This document shows positions 46,503 through 58,952 of a stretch of DNA of 64,000 nucleotides, piece after piece; position 1 is the first letter of the stretch, and each line of letters starts with the position of its first letter. This DNA is from Epiperipatus broadwayi (Eukaryota > Onychophora > Udeonychophora > Euonychophora > Peripatidae). A program made the translations under genes and the position numbers. The stretch is taken from NCBI GenBank assembly GCA_028023455.1, contig JAQFVV010006454.1, forward strand, positions 1,380,729-1,444,728, written 5' to 3'. The notes beneath the pieces were generated by a model. That model was not told where the DNA came from. It did no database searches and saw only the letters and a program-made list of their open reading frames with translations.

Positions 46503-48191
46503 CATTGGTAAAACATAACAGGCTGACTTATTTCACTACATATATTTTATGAACAATCTCTATTTAATAGATGACTTAGATGTTTAAAATATCTCAATCC
46601 TCTTTTTAGATATGATAGATAGACTTTTCTTATAAGTAATTGCCCTGATTAAATATTTGTTTTCAAAGCTTAATATACTTGTACTCAAATATAGTATATA
46701 TAGTATAAATCTTTTAACACATCTCACAATGAATGAAGATAATTTCTTTGCACATTCTTAGAATACTCAATATAATTTTTTTTTACTTCATACTTAAGAA
46801 ACATTATTTTGGAAGCAAGTATTACCTAATCAAATTATTTTATTATGCTCTTAATCTGCCCTCCATAATCTCATGAGCTATTGAACCATTTCTAAACTAT
46901 TTTTCTGAACTCGTTTTATTTTTATTTTTTTTCGCTTATAAAAGTAAAATCTTTTATATGTATTTAAAAGCGAAATAAAATTATGATCTCAGTTCCTATA
47001 GAAATGAATTAAATCCTTGTCCGTGGATAAAGGCATCCTATATTACAATTGTATATTGAATTAATGACAACTTGATTTTTATTTACAATCAGTATTGAAT
47101 AAAATGTTGGCTTTGAGTCCACTACTTCAAAAAAAAAAACAAACGCTTCCAAAACCTTCTTAAACTCTGAAAAAACTTCAAAGATTTATCTGGCCAAAAT
47201 CCCCATGTTATTGGCATAGCACATGGGTGCATTAATTCGTCAAAAATGACTGCTAATTATTATTCAACTCTCGCTCTTTGAAATTCTATTATGAAATTCT
47301 TTACCAAGTATTTGTTATCATTCCTATAGCATTCAATCTTTTAAAGTAACTTTAATGATTTATTTAAAAAAAAAAAAAATACGTTCAATATCTTTTTTAC
47401 GGCCTTTAACTAATCTTTGAATAATAGATTAGTCTTTTTATAAGACGTTTTCAATATATGCATGCATATATATATATTAGAATAATCACATATGCAGTTA
47501 CTGTATGCTAATTTCAAGCATCATTTGATGTTTGTTATTAATTTTCAATCATAATTTTACGAAATTTAAGTTTCAATAAAAAATATAAAAAAAAAATTAC
47601 CGCTGTTATTTTGTTCATTGATGCGTGTCAACCAAAATCACAATATACAAAAAGCAATATTGAACTTCATTTTCTGCGTAGCTGTATTTGAAAAGCGTTG
47701 TCAGGTCTGAAATAATACGCAGATTTCTATTTTAATATACTTTAAATTTGCAATTTCATATGATTGATCACTAGGTTATGTTAAATAATACGCCGTTTAA
47801 TAAGAAGGGAACTGAATGAGAATTATACTATAAGAAATTACAGTTAAAATTCAATTTAGCGCCGGTTGGTTCTTTTTTTTTTTTTTTTACCCTGGCTACA
47901 AGGTGTCACTCTTTATTTTGCGGTCAGCGAAAAAAAAAAAACATATTGTCTTGAAATTGTTATTTTAAAATAAAAAGGCAAACTAAATCTGAAATAAGTA
48001 AAAAAATATTATGCGTAACTAAAATTTAAAGCAAATTCAAAACAAAATTTAAACTAGTTTTAAACATTATATAATAGTATTATCGTTGTGCATTTATTTA
48101 AACAATTGTATTTACATTTGTTATATATATATATATCATGGACGTGCTTGGGTGTATGTTTTTTTTCATAGTATAAGATCAAGCACGCTAT
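46503..48191. other. AT-rich DNA without genes
   Basis: Includes a small foldback near 46920-46985 (TTTCGCTTATAAA against TTTAAAAGCGAAA) and several poly-A/T runs. From about 47590 CpG is somewhat more frequent. No gene recognised. Confidence 0.4.
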
Positions 48192-48205
48192 AAAATTTGA
48201 TTTTT
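48192..48205 (+). repeat. SINE target site duplication (left), 14 bp
   Basis: AAAATTTGATTTTT, repeated exactly at 48317-48330. Confidence 0.85.
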
Positions 48206-48316
48206 GTCTTGCGTTGTTAGCCGAGAGGTATCGCAGCCGCCATGCAAGCAAGTAGTTGGTTGCAGACGGTTGTGGGTTCGCGTCCCGGCCGATGCTATGA
48301 CATATGGAAAAAAAAA
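48206..48316 (+). mobile_element. tRNA-derived SINE or tRNA retrocopy, 111 bp
   Basis: A G+C-rich island in AT-rich DNA. It has an A-box-like TAGCCGAGAGGT (48219-48230), a B-box-like GGTTCGCGTCC (48275-48285) and a poly-A end, and is flanked by an exact 14-bp duplication. The box spacing is longer than in a standard tRNA and fits a long-variable-arm tRNA such as Leu or Ser. The body hardly extends beyond the tRNA-like part, so it is either a very short SINE or a polyadenylated tRNA-like retrocopy. The intact duplications and high CpG content point to a young insertion. The minus-strand ORF 48060-48251 is a chance overlap. Confidence 0.8.
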
Positions 48317-48330
48317 AAAATTTGATTTTT
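48317..48330 (+). repeat. SINE target site duplication (right), 14 bp
   Basis: Exact repeat of 48192-48205, counted from within the poly-A tail. Confidence 0.85.
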
Positions 48331-48465
48331 ACAAATGCTATCTTTAACTCATTTTGTTATAATATCTCAATCTCAATACGATTTAGCGTAAAATATTGGT
48401 GTTATATCAGGAAACAAAGTCATCTATGTATGGCGTAGTAAAAGGGAGAGAAGAAAGTTAATAAT

Positions 48466-48504
48466 ATGCTCTCTCCAAAAATCAAAGGTTTTTGGAGAGA
48501 GCAT
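48466..48504. repeat. Perfect 16-bp hairpin with 7-nt loop
   Basis: ATGCTCTCTCCAAAAA, loop TCAAAGG, then the exact reverse complement of the arm. Too short for a canonical microRNA precursor; it may be the end of a small transposon or a functional RNA hairpin. Confidence 0.9.
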
Positions 48505-48509
48505 TTAGT

Positions 48510-49590
48510 GATCATAGCATTTTCTTAAGGAAAATATTAAATACTTTATCTCTTTTTAAGTCTACATTCTAAGATAAAATGATTTCCGATAAATAGATCT
48601 ATATCATAAAATAGAGAAGCGCCTTATATTATTAACATTCATAAGACTAATAATAATAAAAAGATTTTACATTCAATAGAAGGAAAAAAAATCATTTAAA
48701 ATTAGTTTTAAGTTAGAAAATGTGTTTAGATATAACTTAACATAGATCAGGAAATAATGTTCAGATATGCATAAATTTAATGGTGGTAATACCTACATAC
48801 AGCAGTTATTCGCAAACGAATATGACCACTTCAATTCCAAGGGGGAAAAAATAGGATTCTAGAGATGAGTTTTTCTATGATTATGCAAACTAATTTAATC
48901 ACAAATATGTTCACATATCAATCATCAATTAAATGATGTCAAAATCGAAACTCCTAAAACCGAAGAATATTGTGAACCATAATTTTGGCAAAACAAATGA
49001 AAAGAGCATCTGTGGATACATTTTTAAGAGTAAAAAAAAAAATCGAATATTACTTTCGCCTAATATTTTATGATACTTGGCAAGATAGCACTTATAACAG
49101 GATTTTCCAAAGTAAACTTCCCTTCCCCCCTTTTTTTTTGGCAGTAATAAAAATATTATCTCGGTAAAAAAATAAAAACCGCTATCTATTAAAAATTTAT
49201 CTCCAACATATTTTTTTATTCGTGAATAATTCCATGCCTTAAAAAAGTTATTTAACTTTATTATTTGTTTATTTCCTTATACAGTCTATTCTATTTATTT
49301 TTTATTATCAATACAACGCAGCAATGGATTACTTTGCAAGAATGAAGCTAAGATGTAAAAGTAATTTTTACTTACATTTTTTATATTGCTTTGTTTATTT
49401 TACTTTTAAAAATGTAAAATAATTAAATAATAGAACATTTTTTATCATGTTTGATTCTAAATTTATTATATAACTGAATTTAAATCTAGATCTATGATGA
49501 ATTTAGAGTCAAGCGAGATAAAAAAATGTGTGTATTATTTAATTATTTTTTATTGTATATAATTCTAATTGAATCTGACATAAATAACAA

Positions 49591-49622
<32 letters not shown>

Positions 49623-49790
49623 ATTGATATGCAATATTAACTCCCTTAATATAAACTAAAATATATGTATATATGTAATAGATAATATACATCTAAATAA
49701 ATATAAACTATGAAACCATATATTTAATTAATAAAGATTATGTTAAAAGCAAAATCATTATAGACTTATGAGCTTTCTATAAAAATATTT
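48510..49790. other. AT-rich DNA without genes
   Basis: The ORF at 48985-49167 has no recognisable motif. A compound (AT)n(GT)n microsatellite lies at about 49590-49622. Confidence 0.4.
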
Positions 49791-49794
49791 TTAT

Positions 49795-50000
49795 TGTTGT
49801 CTTTTTATATTGGACTATTTCTATCATCTAGGATGGGTATTGAATGTCTCTACAAAAATTTATCTTTATTTAATTATTCTAAATACATTCAACTGTTAGT
49901 AATACCACATCAAACATGCTAGTATATGTATATACTAACTTCATATTAAATGATGGAAAAATACAACTAAAACATCATCATCACAAACCTTCAGGAAAAC
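49795..50000. mobile_element. MITE-like inverted-repeat element, copy 2 (internally deleted)
   Basis: Shares TATTTCTATCATCTA, GGTATTGAATGTCT, AAAATTTATCTTTATTTAA and ACATTCAA with the left arm at 43267-43400. It ends with TCACAAACCTTCAGGAAAAC, the inverted form of the other copy's left end. Most of the right arm is missing. Confidence 0.6.
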
Positions 50001-51815
50001 ACATTTTTACTGTACTTTTATTTTGAGCACAAATAAAAATGCACAATATTTTAAATTATTTAATCCTTATCAGGTATCTTTTTATGTGCTCACTTTTCTA
50101 ACTTTAGAGCGTGAGTATACTTCTAATGTGAGCTGTAGAAAATTTATTGCTTGAAGATGGATATGCTTCTCCTATTCCTCATAGATACCTGTTTAAATGA
50201 ACTCAGTTAACATTGTCACTTACTTATGTTATTGCAGTATATATAGATTAATATTATATTAATTATTGAAATTATTTTTAATATGTTAACAATGTATACA
50301 GGAAGTTGTCACGTAGTTGAAATTATAAAAAATGCTAAACAGCTACAAGTAGATTTAAGTTGAAAATTTTGTGAAATGGATGAAACTGTGACAGATGCCT
50401 TTGCCTGTAGATTGTTCTTTACCTTCATAGTTAAAGATCTAATGGGTATTTAATGTAAATTTGAGTTTATGAAATCCAAAAATTTGTAAATAAAGCAATC
50501 TTCAAATATTTTTACATTAGAGCAAAGATCTTTCCAATGGTTCCTTATAAATAAAAAATGGGAAGAAAGCTTTGTCAATTTTCCAATGTGAGTGAGTATG
50601 TGGGTTTTTATTTTCGTTTCAATCTCCACCTAAGCACTAAAATAATATACATTATCATAACTAGTGTTTAAATAGCAACTCTCTAATGTTATTTAAATAA
50701 AAATAATAAAGATCATCATGATGATGATAACAATAATAATATAAAAACATCAATTTTTAATCCACTTGTTAATTTATTTCAAACTTTTATCAACTATGGT
50801 ATGTTTTTAAACCTAAGTCAATTTATTTACAGTTCTTAATGGGTGATCGGTGTTTTTACCGTTTAGATCTTTTTACAGGAGATCGAATTTGAAAGAATTT
50901 AAGAACTTTATCAGATTGTGAACAGACTTGGGATTTTTTTAAAAATAGTCAGCCCTAGCAATAAATCGAGTCATCATAATTATAAAGCTATCCAATTTGC
51001 AAATGTCTTTTTCCTTTTCTTTTTTTTTACTATTTCTCTTTAGTCAAGTTTGAAATGTCTTTCTTTACAATGAGCTATTTGAAGATTTTGTCACCACTTT
51101 TCTAAATATTATACATGATATGTTAATTACATGTTGAAAATTAATTATGCAAGCAGAGCAACAAAACTTTTTCCTATCAAAGATTCCTAACTAGATTACA
51201 CAATTCTCAATTTTGTGTAAATATTATGGTAATCAGTAATGTGTTTATATATATATAAAGCAACATAAAAAAATTTCAGTAAGTTTAATTTTTTTTTTTT
51301 TTTAAATAAAAGACAATGAACAAAAATTCTATACTAAGTACATTAATATATATTCATAAAACTATATGGAAAAAAAAAATACAAAGTTATTTAAATGTGT
51401 TTAATATCTTTTTTTTATAACTAATAATTACTATACTTGAAAAATATTTTATTCATAAAATATTTTAAACAAATTTTCATACTACTATAGAAATGTTATT
51501 TTCAAACAATAGGTTATAAATTTATTTGGACTTAATATTCAATCTACTTCACACTTTTTAGACTAGTTGGCACATAACCTTTCATATTGAGTTATTTATC
51601 AAATATATTTTCAAGGCTTCTTTGACATAGCTTTCTATGGGTGCTAATATTTTTATTTGTTAAATATTATCTATATTCTTTATCTCTCTTATATTTTTTA
51701 TGTTTATAAACAATCTTATAAAGTGTATGTACTATAGCACATAAATAATATACCATGAATCTAATTAGTAAATAAGCTAGTAAAAATAATTATAAAATAC
51801 ACATTCAGATGTAAA
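50001..51815. other. AT-rich DNA, nothing recognised
   Basis: No supported gene, RNA or repeat beyond homopolymer and short simple-sequence runs. Confidence 0.4.
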
Positions 51816-51817
51816 TA

Positions 51818-52091
51818 ATATATCCAAGATATATGTCAAAACAAACCACACACACTCGTGTAAAAAAATAAATAAGCTATTCACTCACATTAATGCATAG
51901 ACAAAACATACCACTAATCGTATATAATTAATCAAAGTATGTATGCTTGGTTATTGATGGTAGTTTTCTCTATGCACTAATATGGGTGAATAGATATTTA
52001 TTTAATTTTATAATTGTGAGTTATTTAATTAACGAACTTTGTTACATATTTATTAAAAAGTATGTTTTAATATATGTCTTGGGTATATATA
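51818..52091. repeat. Foldback/MITE-like inverted repeat
   Basis: The left arm (ATATCCAAGATATATGTCAA through TATTCACTCACATTAATGCA) is complementary to a right arm containing TGCACTAATATGGGTGAATA and TATATGTCTTGGGTATAT. The inner parts match best; the right arm carries an extra A/T-rich stretch. No coding sequence, and the element type is not identified. Confidence 0.55.
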
Positions 52092-52099
52092 TATTATAA

Positions 52100-55000
52100 C
52101 GAGATAAATCTGTAAACGATCGGTTTTCCTGGCTTTGGTAAATTCAAGAGCAAAAGATAAGTAGTTGACCCAGATGTTCTACGTGGAAGTGCGATTACTA
52201 AAATAACTTGCAATGCCTATATATCCTACTTCCAAATAATAAATGTTAATGCTATTTTATACTTTAATAATGTAAAATTTAAAATGAATAATTTTTTCAG
52301 AGTATTTCAGTATTTATATTTTTAATATAATGTTTCTTACTAAAAAAAACTAATTAAGTAGAAATTGATTTGTGTTTAAACTAAATCTAGGAATTTTAAA
52401 AATAATGTTGACTAATGATTTATTTCACGGTTAGAAATCAATTATAATCATTTATATAAATTAAGAAAAATAAATATATGGATGCAAAGTTTATCCATTT
52501 ATCTTAGGATAAGATAATGTAAAAGGAAATTTTATGTACATCATCTTACCTTATACCTTTGTATTTCAGATAGAAACAGTAACAATAATGATATATTTAA
52601 TCCAAATAAATTTATGTATAATCTAACATCTTAAATATGTCCTTTATTTTATAAATATTCAGTGACGATATTTCTTTAATAACGGCAAAATAGAAATATT
52701 AAAATTAACAATTGCTTTATTACAAAATATCAAAATAAATTATAAAACAAATAATAACAAACATAATTAATGACAAATTATATAAAATACCTAATAAATA
52801 TTAATATTTGTTCTTTAAAGTTTAATCTAAGGTTGGGATATGAATGTGTTTAGTCATGCAGGGTTGCAAAGATATTAACACTCAGTCGTAGTAAGTTGCT
52901 TATTATTTAAACACATCCTCAATTTAAATACTGGAGGGTAATAATAATGAAAATAATAAATGTTTTATGCTCTCATTAACTTAATCAACTTCACATAGAA
53001 GCACTGTAAAAGTTATTCACTTTTTTAAAAAAACCAGTGAAATTATTGTTTAGCCCTCCTAAATAATATTTAAAACATATGGCTTGTTTATTATACCTCA
53101 AGATCCTTTAGTAGATTCATTTAAAAGCTTAATCGTTAGGAATAAAACTCTACTAACAAAAATATAACTGTATCTTTAGGATGCCTTATTGCATACTACA
53201 GCATTTAAAAATAATTAATACAAACATATAGTAGTGGTGCTTAAAATATTCCTTATAGACCTAATTATCTAACTAAGAATGATTAACTCCTTTCAAATTG
53301 GAGGTAGAAACTTAAAATCGCATAAAACATATAATAATTCAATATAACAAAATTTATATATATTTAAAAGTTAGTTACACTGTTACTAATGTAAATTATA
53401 TATTTAATCATATCCAATATCATAAATAATAAAATTAATAAAAGCATTACCTGTACATTCATATATTAATATCTGGTGAACTTTTATATTTTTTTGTTAT
53501 ACTAATAATAATAACTAAATAAATAAATAAAATGCAATTATAATAAAGTTCACTAAGGAATTCATCAGTTTATACTCCACCGGGTAAAACTGATTTAAAC
53601 TTATCCCAAAGAAATATTTATACTTGTATAATTATTTCAATGTTTTTGGGAATCCACAGAAACATTATAATAAAATCATCAAAGTTGGTATGAAACACAA
53701 TTATTTTTTTTGTTTGTTTAAACCGTACTGATGCACAATATAAAGATTAATAAAATTCCCATCAAGTACATTTATTAAGCAAATGTGAGATATATTTAAC
53801 ACATTAATTCATTTTAAAGCTTGTTGCATCTTTTATAATATTTAATATTTCCATTTATAATCCATATTTCATAAATGGTATTAAAATATTTAGCATTAAT
53901 AATCCATAGCGATATTAAAATAGTTACTATGTATAATCCTTAATACATTTCTTCAAGCACTGAAGACAAATCATAGTTTATTCTAAGGAGCAATTTAATC
54001 AGTTTGAAAAGTCATTATAACTTTATATCCAAAAGGATTGACATTCCACACTTATTTAACTTGATATATTTTATTAGTCCACAAGTTTATAGATATTTAA
54101 TCTATATTTCTAAATGGTCTAGGTTATATACATTATATTTGTGACCATCAAATAGGTTACAGTTTATAAACATGTTGTTTCCATTGATTTTAATTAAAGT
54201 TCAGCACTTCACCATGCAATGATAATATATCAGAGTTGAGAAGTTATTACATAATGTGTTTCATTTAATAATTTATGAGGAGATGATGAGATAATTCATA
54301 ACATCTAAATAAAACATTCACACCTTTTGAAGTGAAAAAAAGTTGTTTACCATTATTTTTAGTAGAGCCAAATGACTTGACTGAAGTTGATATATGTAAT
54401 TTTATAAATATATCATCTATTTACCACAATTTTAAAATAAAAAAGCTAGCCATTTAATTTAAGTTATTAGACATAATCTATTAATAAATTTATTTAATAG
54501 TTGACTGCAATAAATGAAATTTTCTTGAAGTAATACTCAGTGATAGTTTCTCATTTATTTGCTGTTGTTTATTATTTTCCTAGTCCAATGAGAAGAAGAC
54601 ATTTTTGCCAAAACTAAGGCAAAATGTCCCTGGAGTTAGTTTAGCTTGGCCATAATGATGAAAACAAACAAAATGTCTATATTAAAGTTTTAATCTGCTT
54701 AGGTTTTGAATACAATAAAATTTTGTGAAGACTGGCTGTTTTTTCTAAGCAATCATATACCTGTCAATCAGATGATGTCTGGGTCATGTCATAATTCAAT
54801 TATGCACTGGTGTTTCCCTATTTTTCCAGGAAAATTTGGATAAATTGCCAAGGTTACTAAAAATTCCCATTGTAGATCCTGCCTGTTTTTGAATTAACAT
54901 GGTAATTTTTATGGAAGCCATTCAAAATGAAGAAAAAAAATACTAATAATAATTTCAAAAACTGTTTCATTTTGTTTCCAGATTTAAAATAATTTTATAT

Positions 55001-56290
55001 GCATTTATTTAAAACAAATAATTTATTAAACTTTAAAAGTTCTTAGGATTAACTTTAAATTTTAATAAATTATATTATTAAATAAATATCTTTTTTAAAT
55101 TAAGTAACTAAATCATTTTTTCTTTACCTAAATCTAAACACATAAAGTCTCATGCACACATTCACATAAAATATAAGAAATGTTTGTTCTATTTTTTAGT
55201 CAAAAATGCAATCTTAAATATAGTGTAATTATTTCCCTTTAAATATATAATGTTGGATTTATGATTCTGTTCTATATTTTTATATTTCTTTATCAAAATA
55301 TTTATTTTATGTGTGTGTATCTTTAATTGTTAATACAATTTGGTAGCATTTTTCCTTAATAAGAATAGTGGCAAAAATACGAATGTATGCATTTTTATAT
55401 AAGTGTTGATTAGAAAATCTACTTCAAAAGAAATTTTTAAATTCTTTATAAAATTATATTTTCTCTTAATCTTTATGTATTCTGACAGATGTCTTTGATC
55501 TCACTAAATTTAAGCTTTCAACTTTTACTTTAATATTAAACCATTATTATTTATCAGAATATAATAAATTTGACCTCATTCAATAGATACTTTTATTTAG
55601 AAATTAAATAAATTTTTAAAAATCACATTTGATTTCTGGAATTATTTAAAAATATATATTTTAGTGAAAACAAAATGATATCACATTATCAAATTTCAGT
55701 TGGAGCCAATTCAATTCGCACAATGAACAAAATCTTCTTTGTTTATATTTGATTTTAAAATCTGAATGAATTTTTTAATAACTATTAAATCTACCAATTA
55801 ATGCTTTAAGAGTTTAGAATTTTTTATAATTTTTATGATATCACTGAATATTATAATCAATTTGATCCTTCCTTAAAATTTTTTTTAATAAAAAAAACTT
55901 TCAACTAAACCTTTAAATTAAAAAAAAGAATACTTTCATTTCCAACACAAGATAAATCTTTGTGAAATTTTAATTCTAGAAAATTTTGTAGGCATCATTC
56001 ATTCAGACATGGTAAAAAGTAATTTAAAGTGATTGGTTTATCTTCACACTTTCATTCCCAGTGTTTAAGATTTGCCCATACTTAAGCATTTGGGTTGAAA
56101 GAATAGGTGAATTTATTCTATTCTTTCACAAAGACTTTATCTTGTCTTGAAAATGAGAGTATTCATTTATTATTAAGATTCATAAAGTGCATGTACATTA
56201 GCTTAAAATGCTGATCTTTAGTTTATTACAATTCATATACATTGCACTATATAAAATAAATATCTCATAAACAAAGATAACCCCCCTCTC

Positions 56291-56346
<56 letters not shown>

Positions 56347-58240
56347 TTACAGTTGAATAATTTTTATAACTTATACCTATTTATTTGCAAAACAGATATT
56401 TACTTTCAAACTTTTTCTATTGATTTTCATATTATTATGTCTTGTTTTATTTTTTATTTTTACTTAACATAATTGATTTACTATGTAATTTTTTAATGTC
56501 TAATTCTTTTTAAAATCTTTTTTTCCAGCTCTACAGCACGTTTTGAACTGCTCTGTATTGCTTTATATTATATAATTGCATTCTTAATTAGTAAAACAAG
56601 CCATATTTTTTCACTCTTTTAATTATTTTGTTTAGTATTGAAACATATTTTAATATGTCAATTTAAAACTATATGGAAAGCCCTTAGACTGATTTTTAAT
56701 GACTTTCTATATATATAACTACCATGATGTTATTTACCACAGATTTCTGATAGCAAATTTAATTGTGGTGTGTAATTCTTACATTAGACAAAAAATTAAT
56801 TTGTAACCCTTGGATTACATTCAATTTTTTTGGTTCTACATAAGTACAAGTAAGAAATATTCTTTATTCATAAACCAAAAAAAAAAAAAAATGTCAATTT
56901 TGTTCCATATCATTAGAGTTTAACTTCTGGTGCAGATATAAATGAGTGTAGTGTTTAAATTTCATGAGTCTGTAGCTTTGTATATTGCTGTATATGTTTT
57001 TTATAAAATTATCATAGGTGAAGAGTCATTAAGTATCACATACGTAACACAATACTCAATATAATGTTTACATTTCTATAACAAAAGAAACTGCTTCTAT
57101 TAAAAGCATTATTGACAAACTTTGGATGAAAAAACATTAAAATCAAGAAAAAGTATTTAGGATAAATGCACATACAAATAAGATAATCTTAAGCTCTAGT
57201 AGGAAAAGATATGCAGAGTGAGAACGAATAGTCTTTATCTCTGAAGTTCTATCAAATTTATTTGTTTGCATTTTTTTTTTTTTTGGTCAAAATTATGACA
57301 AAATGACTTATAAATAGATATTTTAGTACTACATCACAGAAATTATTTTTAATTAATAGCAATCTTTTTTTTTGGTTCTCGATATCAAATATATCAAAAA
57401 CTTAAATAATAACTCTTATATACTTCTATACAATTATTGTACACACAGATCAAATAATTAAATCTTTTACTGTTGTAATCAATATCGTGCGTTACCTGAG
57501 AAACTAAGCGGTTAAATTAAAGAATTTCGGTTACTGGGTGTAAGCAATTTTTAATTTCATTAGATTTCAGCAGTGATATCTTTATAATAAAACGAAAAGA
57601 TAATTGCGAATATCATATGCATCGCCACGATAAGCAAAAGTATATTATATCGCGAAAAATGTTAACTAATTGCTGCAATAAGTTATAATCGAATCAAGCA
57701 ATTTAAAACTTATAAATATAGGCAAATGCTAAAATAGACGTGAAATCTTACAAATGATAATTTTCAAATAAGAAATCCTAAAACTATCTAACTTTTAATT
57801 AGTCACATATCGGGTTGCTAAAACTCAACAAATAACTCTTTTACTGAGCTTAATTTAAAAAAAAAAAAAACCTAACCGATTTGTTTTAATTTGCGATTTA
57901 CTGCAGATAAATTTTAGAAATAATACTCTGTTAAAAGTGATGACAACCACCAAAAAAAAAAATAATTTTGAAAATTTTTTGATATTTCTTTTTTTAATGG
58001 GAAGATGTTATGAATGTGCTGTAGTTTTATATAAATAAGTAAATTTACCCTTACTTCCAATAGAAATGTATCTTTTAAGCTAGACTGCTTTGATGTTAAG
58101 GAAACAATTTAAATTTGTGAATTATATTAAATAAACTTTTTTTTGTCTTTCTCTTTAAATTTATTATATATATATATCTTTTTATCTGTATATAAATCTT
58201 AATATCTGTTTCTAGATTGGACCCTCCTAATATATATAAT
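52100..58240. other. AT-rich DNA without genes
   Basis: Six kilobases with no ORF of note. A (TA)n tract lies at about 56295-56343. About 57480-57690 keeps unusually many CpG dinucleotides and contains ATATGCAT and TAATTG motifs, so it is a candidate regulatory or conserved non-coding stretch. A block near 54590-54900 is less repetitive but unidentified. Confidence 0.4.
56295..56343. repeat. (TA)n microsatellite
   Basis: Pure TA dinucleotides. Confidence 0.95.
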
Positions 58241-58245
58241 TAAAA

Positions 58246-58290
58246 GAGATTTGAACGCAGATTTTCAAGCTTCCTACAGTCATTCACTCA
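58246..58290 (-). repeat. tRNA-like B-box fragment next to hammerhead copy 3
   Basis: The minus strand reads GACTGTAGGAAGCTTGAAAA, then CTGCGTTCAAATCTC, containing a good B box (GTTCAAATC). It lies downstream, on the same strand, of the hammerhead-like motif at 58334-58397, so the two may belong to one composite element. Confidence 0.45.
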
Positions 58291-58333
58291 ACCCAGTCAA
58301 TCGATATATGTGACCACATACATGTGTAAAAGT

Positions 58334-58397
58334 AAATGATCTCAAATATTCGTATTTCATACTAAACCACCACTCATCAGTGGGTCCGGATCATCAT
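58334..58397 (-). ncRNA. Hammerhead ribozyme-like motif, copy 3
   Basis: The minus strand has an intact CTGATGA core (58374-58380) and intact GAAA (58355-58358). The same GGTTT loop and AGTAT arm as copies 1 and 2 are present, with cleavage triplet ATA. The outer stem I ATGATC/GATCAT is kept, but two inner stem I pairs and one stem II pair are broken. Homologous to the motifs at 137-195 and 560-625. Confidence 0.5.
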
Positions 58398-58559
58398 CTC
58401 CCATACATATATATAATCAGAGCTCGGTTTATATTAAGATAGCAAATCTACACACTTTAATCCTTCAATCCTTATCACTTTCTAACTCTTCAGTCATTCA
58501 TATCACAGAATGCTTAAAGCTTTTGATGATACCAATATTATAATCATACCCATGTTGGA

Positions 58560-58607
58560 TAAAGTGGATGACTGTAAGGAGCTTGAAAGTCTGGGTTCAA
58601 ATCCCCT
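58560..58607 (+). repeat. tRNA-like B-box fragment, plus copy
   Basis: GGATGACTGTAAGGAGCTTG, then AAAGTCTGGGTTCAAATCCC. This is the best preserved B box of the family, and GGG TTCAAAT CCC forms a T-arm-like hairpin. No convincing A box upstream. Confidence 0.5.
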
Positions 58608-58866
58608 TTAATTACATCTAAGTTAAGTATATACATTATATGTATATATCAATATTATATATATATATTGTCATAAAACATCAATAGCTAATTAGTTTCT
58701 TTATCTAAATCACTTTCACAATAGACAAAGTTAAATAACATAATAGAATGTCACAAATTCTATCCAGGTAACTTCAAAGTATAAAAGATAACTATTTATA
58801 CATTAAGCTTTCCCTGACAACAGATTGTTGATATTCTATTAGTTTATTTAAGCTTTCGCTCTTGTG

Positions 58867-58869
<3 letters not shown>

Positions 58870-58931
<62 letters not shown>

Positions 58932-58952
58932 GTGTGTGTGTGCATGTGTGTG
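58870..58952. repeat. Compound (TA)n(GT)n microsatellite
   Basis: A TA run followed by TGTGTG and CATGTGTG units. Confidence 0.95.
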
